Origin: an uncultured Clostridia bacterium
Lineage (GTDB): Bacteria > Bacillota > Clostridia > Christensenellales > Borkfalkiaceae
Length of the DNA: 35,121 nucleotides
NCBI GenBank assembly: GCA_947630325.1
Contig: CANRHB010000019.1
Location: 1 to 35,121 of the forward strand
Direction of reading: 5' to 3'
The translations under genes and the position numbers were made by a program. Each line of letters starts with the position of its first letter. The stretch's first letter is position 1. The notes under the pieces were generated by a model. The model was not told the DNA's origin. It worked only from the letters and a program-made list of their open reading frames with translations, and did no database searches. Positions 1 through 5,982 of this stretch are shown in pieces.

Positions 1-1
1 T

Positions 2-196
2 TCCTACACTTTGCATGCCTTTCACCTTATATTTAGGGATTTCCTGTTTCGGTCGAGGAAGCGATGAAATAATCGAATGTGCCGAAAAGCCCAGCAAAAT
101 AAGGATTCTTGAAAGCGAGTAGGAGTAGTAAAATAGGGGTAAAAGTGGGTTATTCCTACATTACTCCTACACTACTCCTACATCGATATTCCTACA
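2..196 (+). repeat. TCCTACA direct repeats (integrase-side region)
   Basis: Five copies of TCCTACA lie at 2-8, 154-160, 165-171, 176-182 and 190-196. The middle three are 11 bp apart, about one helical turn, and the last is 14 bp on. Diverged inverted copies (GTAGGAG, GGAGTAG) sit near 118-128. The same word flanks the integrase promoter near 1.64 kb. This suits arm-type integrase/excisionase sites of an attP, or an operator array. No attachment core can be defined without the host junction. Confidence 0.6.
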
Positions 197-220
197 CTCT
201 TTTCGACGCCAAATATTAAA

Positions 221-247
221 ATCGCGAGATTTACACAGCCTATAATG
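221..247 (+). promoter_or_regulatory. Promoter-like element, copy 1
   Basis: This is a diverged member of a ten-copy family: a TTCGCA box (here ATCGCG), exactly 18 nt, then ATG. The 18-nt stretch usually holds an ATTTACAC-like core and ends in a -10-like WTWAT that runs into the ATG. Here that segment is a perfect TATAAT. A tRNA-like RNA starts about 6 nt downstream, so the element is probably a promoter and the ATG is not a start codon. Confidence 0.6.
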
Positions 248-252
248 AAGAA

Positions 253-317
253 AGATGATTAGTTTACAGTAAAACGGCCTTCGGATGCGTCGCGGGCTCA
301 TTCCCCGCATCATCTTT
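253..317 (+). ncRNA. tRNA-like RNA element with degenerate anticodon region
   Basis: AGATGAT at 253-259 pairs perfectly with ATCATCT at 309-315, like a 7-bp acceptor stem. GTTT/AAAC (262-265, 272-275) resembles a D stem. GCGGG/CCCGC (292-296, 304-308) encloses a 7-nt loop like a T arm. Only 16 nt remain for the anticodon arm and variable loop, and no normal anticodon stem forms. The T loop is not TTCRANY. A T run follows. An alternative GATGCG/CGCATC hairpin would act as a terminator. It may be a decayed phage tRNA, a tRNA mimic or an att-related tRNA remnant. Confidence 0.45.
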
Positions 318-344
318 CTTTTTTTTATGCGCTTAAATCGCAGT

Positions 345-1586
345 CTATTTTATTTTTTCGATTTCAGTCATCAACCAAGTTAATTCGCGCTGCGTGTATA
401 CCTTTTCTGTCACGTCGTTTATAGCATGTCCGACCATATATTTGATTGCGTACTCATCAACGCCATATTTCTTTGCCATCGTTATAAAATGCATTCGCCC
501 GTCATGAGCGCGATGAAGCGGATTAAGCTCTAAGCGATCTCGAATTTTATTGAATCTGCTGCGGTATTTCTCGTACGTAAACATTATGCTGTCTTTATGT
601 GTGCTTCCGTCAACGCAGTTGATCAGATACTCGCTCCCGATTGCTTTTGCTTCATTATATTTTTTCGCAACAAGTTCTCTGATTTTCGAGTGTATCGGAA
701 CTGTTCGGTTTGTGCCGGCCTTCGTTTTCATCCCGCCCGTGAACAGCCAATTTGTCAGGTCGACGTTTTCAAGACGAATTAACCCTAACTCTTGAGGACG
801 CCACCCCGAATAGCATTGTATCAGAAGAACGTCAACATAAGCGATGCTATCGACATTTTGCCACAATAGTTGAATCTCATTGTCCGTAAACGGGATATGA
901 CCTCGCCTTGCCTCATCTCGTTCTTGTACTATGTCGTCCGAAACATTAAACGTGCGAGCGTAATTTCGGTCCACAATCTCATATTCGAGTGCGTAGTCTA
1001 ACATTAAGTTGAACATAGATTTGATTCGTGCCTGAACGCCTGCGGACGGATGACGTTCTTCACCGTTTATATTTGCGACCCCGTGTTCCATGCAGCCTTT
1101 TATATGCCGTGCTCGAAGATCGGATACACGCATGTTGTAAATCGATGAGCAGTACGCCCATGCAGACGTTATAGTTCTCATACTTGATTCAGATTTCAAA
1201 GTTGAGAAATACGATTCGCTCCATCTGTCGTAAAGTTGCTGCATCGTGAGAGACGGCGCCAGATCATACGGATTTCGATTATATTCTACAAGTGCTGCGT
1301 ACGCCTCATTGTAAGTAGCAAAATACGACTCCGGTTTTAACGGTCTGCAAATTGGCTTACCATTTGTGTCCTTGCCGGTTGTTACTAAGACTCTAAACGG
1401 TTTTCTCAGATGTCGATCTTTTATCTCTGATATTTGACCGAATCCGTTTGGCAGTCTTTTTCTTTTTAGAGATGTTCTTTTCTTTGTGCTTTTATTCGGT
1501 TCGCCAGTGAGGGGAAAACCGCAGTGAGGGCAGGCAACAGCTTTATCGCTTACTTGTAACTGGCATTCGGGGCATTTAATCAACAT
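345..1586 (-). CDS. int: Tyrosine-family phage integrase
   Basis: This 413-residue site-specific recombinase would integrate and help excise the phage genome. An N-terminal zinc ribbon (CPEC at 5-8, CPHC at 19-22) is followed by an AP2-like arm-binding region (about 45-108), a SAM-like core-binding domain (about 112-215) and the catalytic domain. The catalytic set looks complete: R263 (GWRPQEL), K287, H361 and R364 (HDGR), H387 (VGH) and nucleophile Y397 (EKVYTQR). A good SD sequence (AGGAGAA) precedes the ATG. It is the only clearly leftward gene and has its own sigma-A promoter. TCCTACA boxes lie on both sides of the gene. Family assignment is secure; the target site cannot be read. Confidence 0.95.
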   Translation of the reverse strand: MLIKCPECQLQVSDKAVACPHCGFPLTGEPNKSTKKRTSLKRKRLPNGFGQISEIKDRHLRKPFRVLVTTGKDTNGKPICRPLKPESYFATYNEAYAALVEYNRNPYDLAPSLTMQQLYDRWSESYFSTLKSESSMRTITSAWAYCSSIYNMRVSDLRARHIKGCMEHGVANINGEERHPSAGVQARIKSMFNLMLDYALEYEIVDRNYARTFNVSDDIVQERDEARRGHIPFTDNEIQLLWQNVDSIAYVDVLLIQCYSGWRPQELGLIRLENVDLTNWLFTGGMKTKAGTNRTVPIHSKIRELVAKKYNEAKAIGSEYLINCVDGSTHKDSIMFTYEKYRSRFNKIRDRLELNPLHRAHDGRMHFITMAKKYGVDEYAIKYMVGHAINDVTEKVYTQRELTWLMTEIEKIK

Positions 1587-1621
1587 GTTTATTATTTCTC
1601 CTTATTGCATTTTCGAGCACC

Positions 1622-1650
1622 ATTATATATAATGGTGTAGGAATTGTCAA
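1622..1650 (-). promoter_or_regulatory. Integrase promoter (sigma-A consensus)
   Basis: Read on the minus strand, TTGACA (1650-1645) is separated by exactly 17 bp from TATAAT (1627-1622), a perfect housekeeping promoter about 36 bp upstream of the integrase ATG. A TCCTACA box lies in the spacer. Confidence 0.85.
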
Positions 1651-1660
1651 GACTCCTACA
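1636..1660. promoter_or_regulatory. Inverted TCCTACA pair over the integrase promoter
   Basis: TGTAGGA at 1636-1642 and TCCTACA at 1654-1660 form an inverted pair. One half lies in the promoter spacer and the other just upstream of the -35. A protein binding the same word as at 2-196 could regulate the integrase here. That is inference from position. Confidence 0.5.
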
Positions 1661-1677
1661 CTGATATTTTTGGGTTT

Positions 1678-2028
1678 GTGAACGATATGGTGTGCGAAAA
1701 CGAGACGGTTTGTCCGAGATGCGGAGGAAGTCTTCGCTATTACGACAGTGTGAAACGAATTGTTCGGACGAAGAATCGAGTATCAAGGCATGTAATTATT
1801 CGACGAGTAAGATGCGAGAAGTGCAATTTGCTTCATCGAGAATTACCCGATTATATTTTTCCGTATAAGCAGTACGAGGTTGAAGTAATCCTCGGTGTCA
1901 TTGAGAATATCATAACGACTGAAACTCTCGGGTATGAGGACTACCCATGTGAGATGACCATGAACCGATGGCTTTCACAGCAAGAATACATTACGCAGCA
2001 ATTATATTTACTTTTCGGAGGGGCTTAG
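1678..2028 (+). CDS. DUF6431-like zinc-ribbon protein
   Basis: The product is 116 residues, or 113 if the in-frame ATG at 1687 is used. CPRCGG at 12-17 and CEKC at 46-49 form a zinc ribbon. A basic stretch and the conserved-looking HRELPD...PYKQYEVEVI segment follow. This matches the DUF6431 pattern, related to zinc-ribbon heads of transposase-like proteins and often found beside integrases. Nucleic-acid binding is likely; the precise role is unknown. It is divergent from the integrase and has a weak SD. An intrinsic terminator follows directly. Confidence 0.75.
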   Translation: MNDMVCENETVCPRCGGSLRYYDSVKRIVRTKNRVSRHVIIRRVRCEKCNLLHRELPDYIFPYKQYEVEVILGVIENIITTETLGYEDYPCEMTMNRWLSQQEYITQQLYLLFGGA

Positions 2029-2051
2029 GCTCCTCTTTTTTTTTTTTTTTT
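2018..2051 (+). terminator. Intrinsic terminator after DUF6431 gene
   Basis: GAGGGGC and GCTCCTC form a 7-bp stem (one G-T pair) around a TTAG loop, followed by 16 T residues. It overlaps the stop codon region. Confidence 0.85.
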
Positions 2052-2077
2052 GTTGTCGTTTTTCCACTCGGGTTGTT

Positions 2078-2106
2078 TTTACTAAGAGCGGTTGCAAGCT
2101 TAGAAT
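2078..2106 (+). promoter_or_regulatory. Candidate promoter for the rightward gene block
   Basis: TTTACT (2078-2083), 17 bp, then TAGAAT (2101-2106) lies about 25 bp upstream of the first rightward gene after a terminator. The -35 matches only 4 of 6 consensus bases. Confidence 0.35.
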
Positions 2107-2131
2107 TGATTTGCGAAGGAGGTAAACGCAA

Positions 2132-2380
2132 ATGGAAAAACAATTCGCAGAAGGGTCGGTTCCGGTGTCGGTCGTGGCGCGGGTATACGGGAAAGACGCC
2201 TCATGGGTGCGTGCCGGGATCATATCCGGGTGGCTGCCAATTGGAAAGGCCACCAGAAAGGGGCAGCTCGTAACGAAAGTTGAAGACATGAACTCTCGAT
2301 ATGGGCGGATCAATTTTTATATTTCGCCCAAGCTGCTCTACGAGGAAACAGGCTATGTCTGGAAAGGAGAACGACGATAA
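2132..2380 (+). CDS. Small HTH (excisionase-like) DNA-binding protein
   Basis: This 82-residue product has a winged-HTH-like N-terminus (VSVVARVYGKDASWVRAGI, about 12-30). A GWLPIG segment and a C-terminal INFYISPKLLYEETG segment follow. The shape recalls the small MerR/excisionase-type proteins encoded near integrases in Clostridia phages. It starts with ATG after a strong AGGAGG site and overlaps the next start by one base. An excisionase or early regulator role is inference. Confidence 0.6.
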   Translation: MEKQFAEGSVPVSVVARVYGKDASWVRAGIISGWLPIGKATRKGQLVTKVEDMNSRYGRINFYISPKLLYEETGYVWKGERR

Positions 2381-2799
2381 TGGCAACTGTTATTCGCCCA
2401 GAGTTATCGGACAAAAGTAAGTATTGGATCGAGAAACATCGTTACTACGAGTTGAAGCACTTCTGCTTACAGTATCCGATATGGAAAAAAGCTCGTGCTT
2501 CGTTGGACGGATTGAGCAAGCAGCCGAACGGTCTAAGTGCTTTCGCAAAAAGTAATACGATAAGCGATCCGACAGCGAGATGTGCAGAAGCTCGTACGTA
2601 TTATTCTGACAGGATGCAGCTCGTCGAGTATGCGGCTCAGGCAGCAGACCCGCAATTAGCGTATTATATTTTACGCGCCGTTACCGAGGGAATTTCATAC
2701 GATGCTCTCAAAGTCAGATTTGACATTCCATGCTGTAAAGATACGTATTATGACCGCTACAGACGTTTCTTTTGGCTTTTGAACAAATCGAGAGGGTAG
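2380..2799 (+). CDS. Conserved phage protein, possible ArpU/RinA-like regulator
   Basis: The product is 139 residues, soluble and rich in aromatic and basic residues. The N-terminus holds KYWIEKHRYYELKHFCLQYP. The C-terminal half (about 90-135) reads like an HTH region: ILRAVTEGISYDALKV, then a DTYYDRYRRFFWLL tail. Similar proteins in Firmicutes phages are usually called hypothetical or compared with ArpU/RinA late regulators. I infer a transcription regulator with low certainty. The start overlaps the upstream stop, and the next gene begins 2 bp after the end. Confidence 0.55.
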   Translation: MATVIRPELSDKSKYWIEKHRYYELKHFCLQYPIWKKARASLDGLSKQPNGLSAFAKSNTISDPTARCAEARTYYSDRMQLVEYAAQAADPQLAYYILRAVTEGISYDALKVRFDIPCCKDTYYDRYRRFFWLLNKSRG

Positions 2800-2800
2800 C

Positions 2801-3010
2801 ATGAAGGTCCTGAACATCGCAAAGCAAAAACTGTACCGTTTCAACTGTCCCGAATGTGGGGCAAAGCTCGAAGCTTCTCCGGACGAGCTTACGGACGTCG
2901 GCAACAAGATAAGTAAGTTCCATTGTCCTGTATGCGATGAAGATCGTTTTATAGGTTGGCGTGAGATCCGCAAACGAATAGTTTACGATGACGACGCTTC
3001 GCAAAATTAA
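2801..3010 (+). CDS. Small zinc-ribbon protein
   Basis: The 69-residue product has two cysteine pairs, CPEC (16-19) and CPVC (42-45), the spacing of a treble-clef or zinc-ribbon fold. A short basic/acidic tail follows. No enzyme motif is visible. It is translationally close to the upstream gene and ends inside a promoter-like element that serves the next gene. Binding of nucleic acid or another protein is inferred only from the fold. Confidence 0.65.
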   Translation: MKVLNIAKQKLYRFNCPECGAKLEASPDELTDVGNKISKFHCPVCDEDRFIGWREIRKRIVYDDDASQN

Positions 3011-3024
3011 CAGACTCTTTAATG
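2998..3024 (+). promoter_or_regulatory. Promoter-like element, copy 2
   Basis: TTCGCA, 18 nt, ATG, with -10-like TTTAAT. It overlaps the end of the preceding gene. The true SD and ATG of the next gene lie about 20-30 nt downstream. Confidence 0.65.
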
Positions 3025-3051
3025 GAGAAACTAACCAAAAGGAGAAAGATC

Positions 3052-3291
3052 ATGCTGTTAATACCTGTAGATTCGATACCGCGCAGGCATGCACGCCATC
3101 ATCTTCAATCAATGCTTAACGATTTTATGAATGGAAAGGCAGACTTTGTTAGAGTAAGTCTTACCGACCAAGATTATAAATCGGTCAAGGTTTGTGCGGA
3201 ATGTATGCGTGTTGCTGTTCGTAGATCCGGACTACCGTTAAGCGTCATGATACGCGAAGGTAATGTTTATCTGCTTAAGAAAGGGTCCTAA
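3052..3291 (+). CDS. Unrecognised small phage protein
   Basis: The product is 79 residues. I chose the ATG at 3052 because AAGGAGAAAG lies just upstream; the upstream in-frame ATG at 3022 is part of a promoter-like repeat and lacks an SD. The protein is basic with alternating hydrophobic strands (FVRVSLTD, VKVCAECMRVAV, LPLSVMIREGNVYLLKK) and no membrane segment. I recognise no domain. It is a single-gene unit bounded by a promoter-like element and a terminator. Confidence 0.6.
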   Translation: MLLIPVDSIPRRHARHHLQSMLNDFMNGKADFVRVSLTDQDYKSVKVCAECMRVAVRRSGLPLSVMIREGNVYLLKKGS

Positions 3292-3312
3292 CAAGGGCTC
3301 TTTCTTTTATAT
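3277..3312 (+). terminator. Intrinsic terminator
   Basis: AAGAAAG (3277-3283) pairs with CTTTCTT (3300-3306), with further G-C pairing inside and a T-rich tail. It overlaps the end of the preceding gene. Confidence 0.65.
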
Positions 3313-3409
3313 TTTCCGTAAGCGGGTGACCAAAAAGCATTGTATAATCGAAATGCGAAAAATTTCTCGGGGTAGAATTCCCGAAAATCTTTTCAGAAAG
3401 GAGAATTTT

Positions 3410-3628
3410 ATGTGGATTATATTTTTCATCGCAGGGGTCATAGTCGGCGGCGCGATAGCGATATTACGTCCGAAGAAAAAGTCCTGCGGCAAACTTCGAG
3501 TGGTTTATTCGGATGACCAAGTAAACCCGTACATTTTTCTGGAACTGTCAACCGGCATAGAAAATATTCTCGACCAAAAAGATATTCTCTTGCAAGTTGA
3601 TAGAGAAGCGTACACTTCGCATAAATAA
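3410..3628 (+). CDS. Small membrane-anchored protein
   Basis: The product is 72 residues. Residues 2-19 are a hydrophobic glycine-rich span (IIFFIAGVIVGGAIAIL) followed by RPKKK, suggesting an N-terminal anchor with the rest in the cytoplasm. The remainder (KLRVVYSDDQVNPYIFLELS...) looks like a small beta-rich domain. The start is set by GAAAGGAG just upstream. Such short anchored proteins are common in phage early regions; the function is unknown. The next promoter-like element overlaps its 3' end. Confidence 0.7.
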   Translation: MWIIFFIAGVIVGGAIAILRPKKKSCGKLRVVYSDDQVNPYIFLELSTGIENILDQKDILLQVDREAYTSHK

Positions 3629-3642
3629 CATCGCCCTTTATG
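3616..3642 (+). promoter_or_regulatory. Promoter-like element, copy 3
   Basis: TTCGCA, 18 nt ending in CCCTTT, ATG. It precedes the coiled-coil membrane protein gene by about 32 nt. Confidence 0.6.
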
Positions 3643-3674
3643 AAAACCAATTTAATTCGAAGGAGTTAAAACAC

Positions 3675-4106
3675 ATGAACGAAAACATTACAGAACTGTT
3701 GGACGAAGAAATTTGTCAGGAACTTCATCTGATGTCCGGACTGCAATTCGGTTCGGAAGAAAAGGAAGCGGCAATCGACGATCTTGTAGCTCTCTATAAG
3801 CTACGAATCGAAGAAGAAAAGATCGCAGCAAGCAACGAAGAAATGAAGTTGAAAGCGGAGATGGACGAAAAACGTCTTGTTCAAGAAAATGAGGCGCAAA
3901 TCGTCACCGATGAAATTAACAGGAAACGTTTTGCTGACGAAAAGCTATCTTGGAAGATTCGTATCGGAATAGATGCGGCAAGTCTCATTCTGCCACTGAT
4001 ATTCTACGCTTACTGGATGCGTGTCGGATTGAAATTTGAAGAAACCGGCACATTTACTTCAACAACATTCAGAGGTTTGTTCAATCGGTTTAGACCAACG
4101 AAGTAA
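3675..4106 (+). CDS. Coiled-coil protein with C-terminal membrane segment
   Basis: The product is 143 residues, starting at the ATG 9 nt after AAGGAG; an upstream in-frame start would run through a promoter-like repeat. Residues about 28-95 are a charged Glu/Lys helix likely to form a coiled coil. A single hydrophobic span (about 102-119, IGIDAASLILPLIFYAYWM) and a basic tail follow. This architecture recurs in Clostridia phage early regions without known function. A membrane-tethered scaffold is possible but only inferred. Confidence 0.7.
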   Translation: MNENITELLDEEICQELHLMSGLQFGSEEKEAAIDDLVALYKLRIEEEKIAASNEEMKLKAEMDEKRLVQENEAQIVTDEINRKRFADEKLSWKIRIGIDAASLILPLIFYAYWMRVGLKFEETGTFTSTTFRGLFNRFRPTK

Positions 4107-4157
4107 TGGCGTAACAAAAAACGGAAGTATCATGCTCAAACATGGTATTTTCGTTTT

Positions 4158-4184
4158 TTCGCTTTATTTACACAGACTATTATG
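4158..4184 (+). promoter_or_regulatory. Promoter-like element, copy 4
   Basis: A TTCGCT box, 18 nt containing TTTACACAGACTATT, then ATGG. The -10-like sequence is TATTAT. It precedes the gene at 4245. Confidence 0.6.
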
Positions 4185-4244
4185 GAAAGGAGATGCAAAG
4201 AGCTCTTTTATCCCTTTACTAATTTATAAGGAGATAATGAGACT

Positions 4245-4568
4245 ATGAGGAGAAAAATCATCAAACCGGAGGGTATTGAACTTGAAAATTACCTTAACGA
4301 CGGCTATGCCATCTGTAATAAATGTGGCGCCGTCATGGACTATCAAGTACATCCCGGGGACACAAACGAGCGATACACTTATATTTGCCCGTCGTGCGGA
4401 TGGGAAATCGATACGATTGATTATGAATACGAAGGGGAATTGCATACTGAAGAATGGGCCCCAGAAATCGTGCGGTCGTTTGGAGGAGAAGTTCCCCCGG
4501 AAGGGTGTTTAGCTTGCGGAGGTCCATATCCGTATTGCACAACATCGTGCAAAATGTTTGACGATTAA
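4245..4568 (+). CDS. Zinc-ribbon protein
   Basis: The product is 107 residues, with CNKC (24-27) and CPSC (48-51) forming a zinc ribbon. A second cysteine cluster near the end (CLACGG, CTTSC) suggests another metal site. The middle is acidic. AAGGAG lies upstream; a nearer ATG at 4237 opens a frame of only three codons. No catalytic motif is seen. An intrinsic terminator follows, so it forms a short unit with promoter-like element copy 4. Confidence 0.65.
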   Translation: MRRKIIKPEGIELENYLNDGYAICNKCGAVMDYQVHPGDTNERYTYICPSCGWEIDTIDYEYEGELHTEEWAPEIVRSFGGEVPPEGCLACGGPYPYCTTSCKMFDD

Positions 4569-4581
4569 CATTATCAAAGCG

Positions 4582-4619
4582 AAGGAGTCCTGTGTACAAG
4601 GGCTCTTTCTCTTTTCTTT
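4582..4619 (+). terminator. Intrinsic terminator
   Basis: AAGGAGTCC pairs over 9 positions (two G-T pairs) with GGGCTCTTT around TGTGTACAA, followed by a T-rich tail. Confidence 0.65.
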
Positions 4620-4628
4620 GCAGTCATT

Positions 4629-4988
4629 ATGAGATACCATTATGATCTTCCGACAAATTACTCAACGATATACGGCACTATTTATATTTGCAATCACCCG
4701 GTCTACAGCAAATGCACTTTATTTCTTATTGACCGAAAAGGATTAGCAGTTATACAGCAGCGATTTAATGCATCGACCAAATCTACATGGTGGGATTCGA
4801 TTGATCCGTGGCTTACGGACGCATTATATTTACATCCACGATTCAAGAAATATTTCGACGAACGTGCAAAAACTTGTACGGACGGACTTTACCCGACCGT
4901 TTCCATTCGGCAAATTATGTGGGCTTTAAAAATGAAACCTTTGAAAAAAGAACCGTGGGAAACAGTTTTTGATAGAAAAGAAATTTAG
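4629..4988 (+). CDS. Conserved phage protein of unknown function
   Basis: The product is 119 residues with an aromatic-rich middle (STWWDSIDPWLTDALYLHP, about 55-74) and a conserved-looking tail (TVSIRQIMWALKMKPLKKEPWETVFDRK). I recognise it as a recurrent hypothetical protein of Clostridia phages without an assigned role. No membrane segment is present. The ATG at 4629 lacks a clear SD and follows a terminator T run, so either the start or the expression mode is unusual. Confidence 0.6.
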   Translation: MRYHYDLPTNYSTIYGTIYICNHPVYSKCTLFLIDRKGLAVIQQRFNASTKSTWWDSIDPWLTDALYLHPRFKKYFDERAKTCTDGLYPTVSIRQIMWALKMKPLKKEPWETVFDRKEI

Positions 4989-4995
4989 ATTATAC

Positions 4996-5022
4996 TTCGC
5001 AAGATATTCATCGCCTATTATG
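4996..5022 (+). promoter_or_regulatory. Promoter-like element, copy 5
   Basis: TTCGCA, 18 nt with -10-like TATTAT, ATG. It precedes the gene at 5055 by about 32 nt and contains one GATATT word. Confidence 0.6.
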
Positions 5023-5054
5023 AAACCATAGAGGATTCGAAAGGAGAAATGGAG

Positions 5055-5279
5055 ATGGACGAATTGAACTTGAAGCTATCAACAAAAATGATGAAAGGCG
5101 TGATTGCCAAACTGTTATCTAAGATTATATCTGACAAGCTCGGATGCAAACTTAACATTCGACTTGAACAGGTTGACGTTGTAATGACAGATGGCAAAAT
5201 GAATTTACACACGGAGTTGAACGCTGATATGACAACCGACGAGTTCGTCAAGCTACTGAAATCTGTGGGAGTAGATTGA
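5055..5279 (+). CDS. Small unrecognised protein
   Basis: The product is 74 residues. I chose the ATG at 5055 because AAGGAG at 5041-5046 is 8 nt away; the in-frame ATG at 5049 is too close to it. The protein has an amphipathic helix (STKMMKGVIAKLLSKIISDKLG) then two short strands and an acidic helix. No domain is recognised. The terminator stem begins inside its stop codon. Confidence 0.6.
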   Translation: MDELNLKLSTKMMKGVIAKLLSKIISDKLGCKLNIRLEQVDVVMTDGKMNLHTELNADMTTDEFVKLLKSVGVD

Positions 5280-5300
5280 GCCTGCAAAGGCTCTTTCTTC
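5278..5300 (+). terminator. Intrinsic terminator overlapping a stop codon
   Basis: GAGCC (5278-5282), a TGCAAA loop and GGCTC (5289-5293) are followed by TTTCTTC. The T tail is immediately followed by promoter-like element copy 6. Confidence 0.7.
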
Positions 5301-5327
5301 TTCGCAAGATTTACACGGTATTTAATG
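5301..5327 (+). promoter_or_regulatory. Promoter-like element, copy 6 (tRNA-like gene)
   Basis: TTCGCA, 18 nt (ATTTACACGG core, -10-like TTTAAT), ATGG. The tRNA-like RNA starts about 6 nt after the ATG. This is the best evidence that the repeat is a promoter and not a translational signal. Confidence 0.7.
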
Positions 5328-5332
5328 GAGAA

Positions 5333-5402
5333 AGATGATTGGCTCAATTGGCAGAGCGACACCGATAAGTGTAGGTTACGAGTTCGAATCTCGTATTATC
5401 TT
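5333..5402 (+). tRNA. tRNA-like gene with a shortened anticodon arm
   Basis: AGATGAT (5333-5339) pairs with ATTATCT (5395-5401) as acceptor stem. GCTC/GAGC (5342-5345, 5354-5357) closes an AATTGGCA D loop. ACGAG/CTCGT (5378-5382, 5390-5394) encloses a canonical TTCGAAT T loop. The anticodon arm is abnormal: only ACAC/GTGT pair (5359-5362, 5369-5372), around a 6-nt CGATAA loop with no U33. That is about 3 nt less than a standard arm, which could once have been CTGATAA (Ile, GAT). A T-rich tail follows. It is either a decayed tRNA or a tRNA mimic that does not decode. Confidence 0.65.
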
Positions 5403-5438
5403 TCTTTTAATTTTATTTTTTCAAAGGAGAAAAACACC

Positions 5439-5657
5439 ATGAGGAAAGTGAAATGTAAGGTCTGCGGATTCAAGTTCGAACCGGAGAAAGAACATGTTTA
5501 TGCAGCAAGTTTTCAGTCGTCTGAGGGCAAGACGTTTGTAATGAAGGTTGCAGATTGTCCTCGATGCTCTTGCCAGCGGGTATTAGTTCCCTATTTTAAG
5601 CCGCTTCCTACTCCATTAAAGCTTCAAATCGAGGATGAACTGCCGTATGACGATTGA
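5439..5657 (+). CDS. Small zinc-ribbon protein
   Basis: The product is 72 residues. CKVC (6-9) and CPRC (40-43) form a zinc ribbon with the intervening strand FVMKVADC. The start is the ATG after AAAGGAG; an in-frame extension upstream would translate the tRNA-like gene and is rejected. The 3' end overlaps the next gene by about 11 nt. The function is unknown. Confidence 0.65.
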   Translation: MRKVKCKVCGFKFEPEKEHVYAASFQSSEGKTFVMKVADCPRCSCQRVLVPYFKPLPTPLKLQIEDELPYDD

Positions 5658-5967
5658 GCAATTAGCTTTGATATTCGACGACTCGTTTATGGATGTGCAA
5701 AGTCCGTCTGCACAGACGGTTGGTCGTCGAAGCGAAATCGAAGTGAACAGCTTTGTGAAATGGGCGGCGGACGAATTGTACAATTATATTGCCAATCGAA
5801 TAAGAGGTCGAGAAGATGTTTCGCTCGAAACCGTTAGTTGTATGATCGATGAATTTTGCGGAAAGTGCGTTCGGTATAAACGACTGAATAAACGATCGGA
5901 GCGAGCTTTTTCGGTGGCAATAGACGTTGCGAATGATATTTGGGAAATTCTTTGCGAAATGCAATAA
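5647..5967 (+). CDS. Helical protein, paralogue of the 7.06 kb gene
   Basis: The product is 106 residues, all-helical by pattern and soluble. The segment SFVKWAADELYNYI...SLETVSCMIDEFCGKC...RAFSVAIDVANDIWEIL resembles AFTIWALEELLDRV...STLDTIIAFTNDMGRM...RFCIASECAGYLFDYI in the gene at 7058, so the two look like diverged paralogues. The ATG at 5647 has a GAGGA upstream; 5635 is an alternative. No function is recognised. It is translated with the upstream gene by overlap. Confidence 0.6.
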   Translation: MTIEQLALIFDDSFMDVQSPSAQTVGRRSEIEVNSFVKWAADELYNYIANRIRGREDVSLETVSCMIDEFCGKCVRYKRLNKRSERAFSVAIDVANDIWEILCEMQ

Positions 5968-5982
5968 AAAGGAGAAAACAAA

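Noticed and set aside
151..196. CRISPR array from the short repeats near the left end
   Set aside because: The 7-bp repeat unit and 4-7 bp gaps are far too short, and no cas gene is present.
221..247. ATG of the promoter-like repeats as real start codons
   Set aside because: In most copies the ATG lacks an SD, and at two loci it is followed by a tRNA-like RNA; good SD-ATG pairs lie downstream.
1592..1786. Leftward open frame of 64 codons over the integrase promoter
   Set aside because: It overlaps the sigma-A promoter, the TCCTACA pair and the opposite-strand DUF6431 gene, lacks an SD and has no recognisable pattern.
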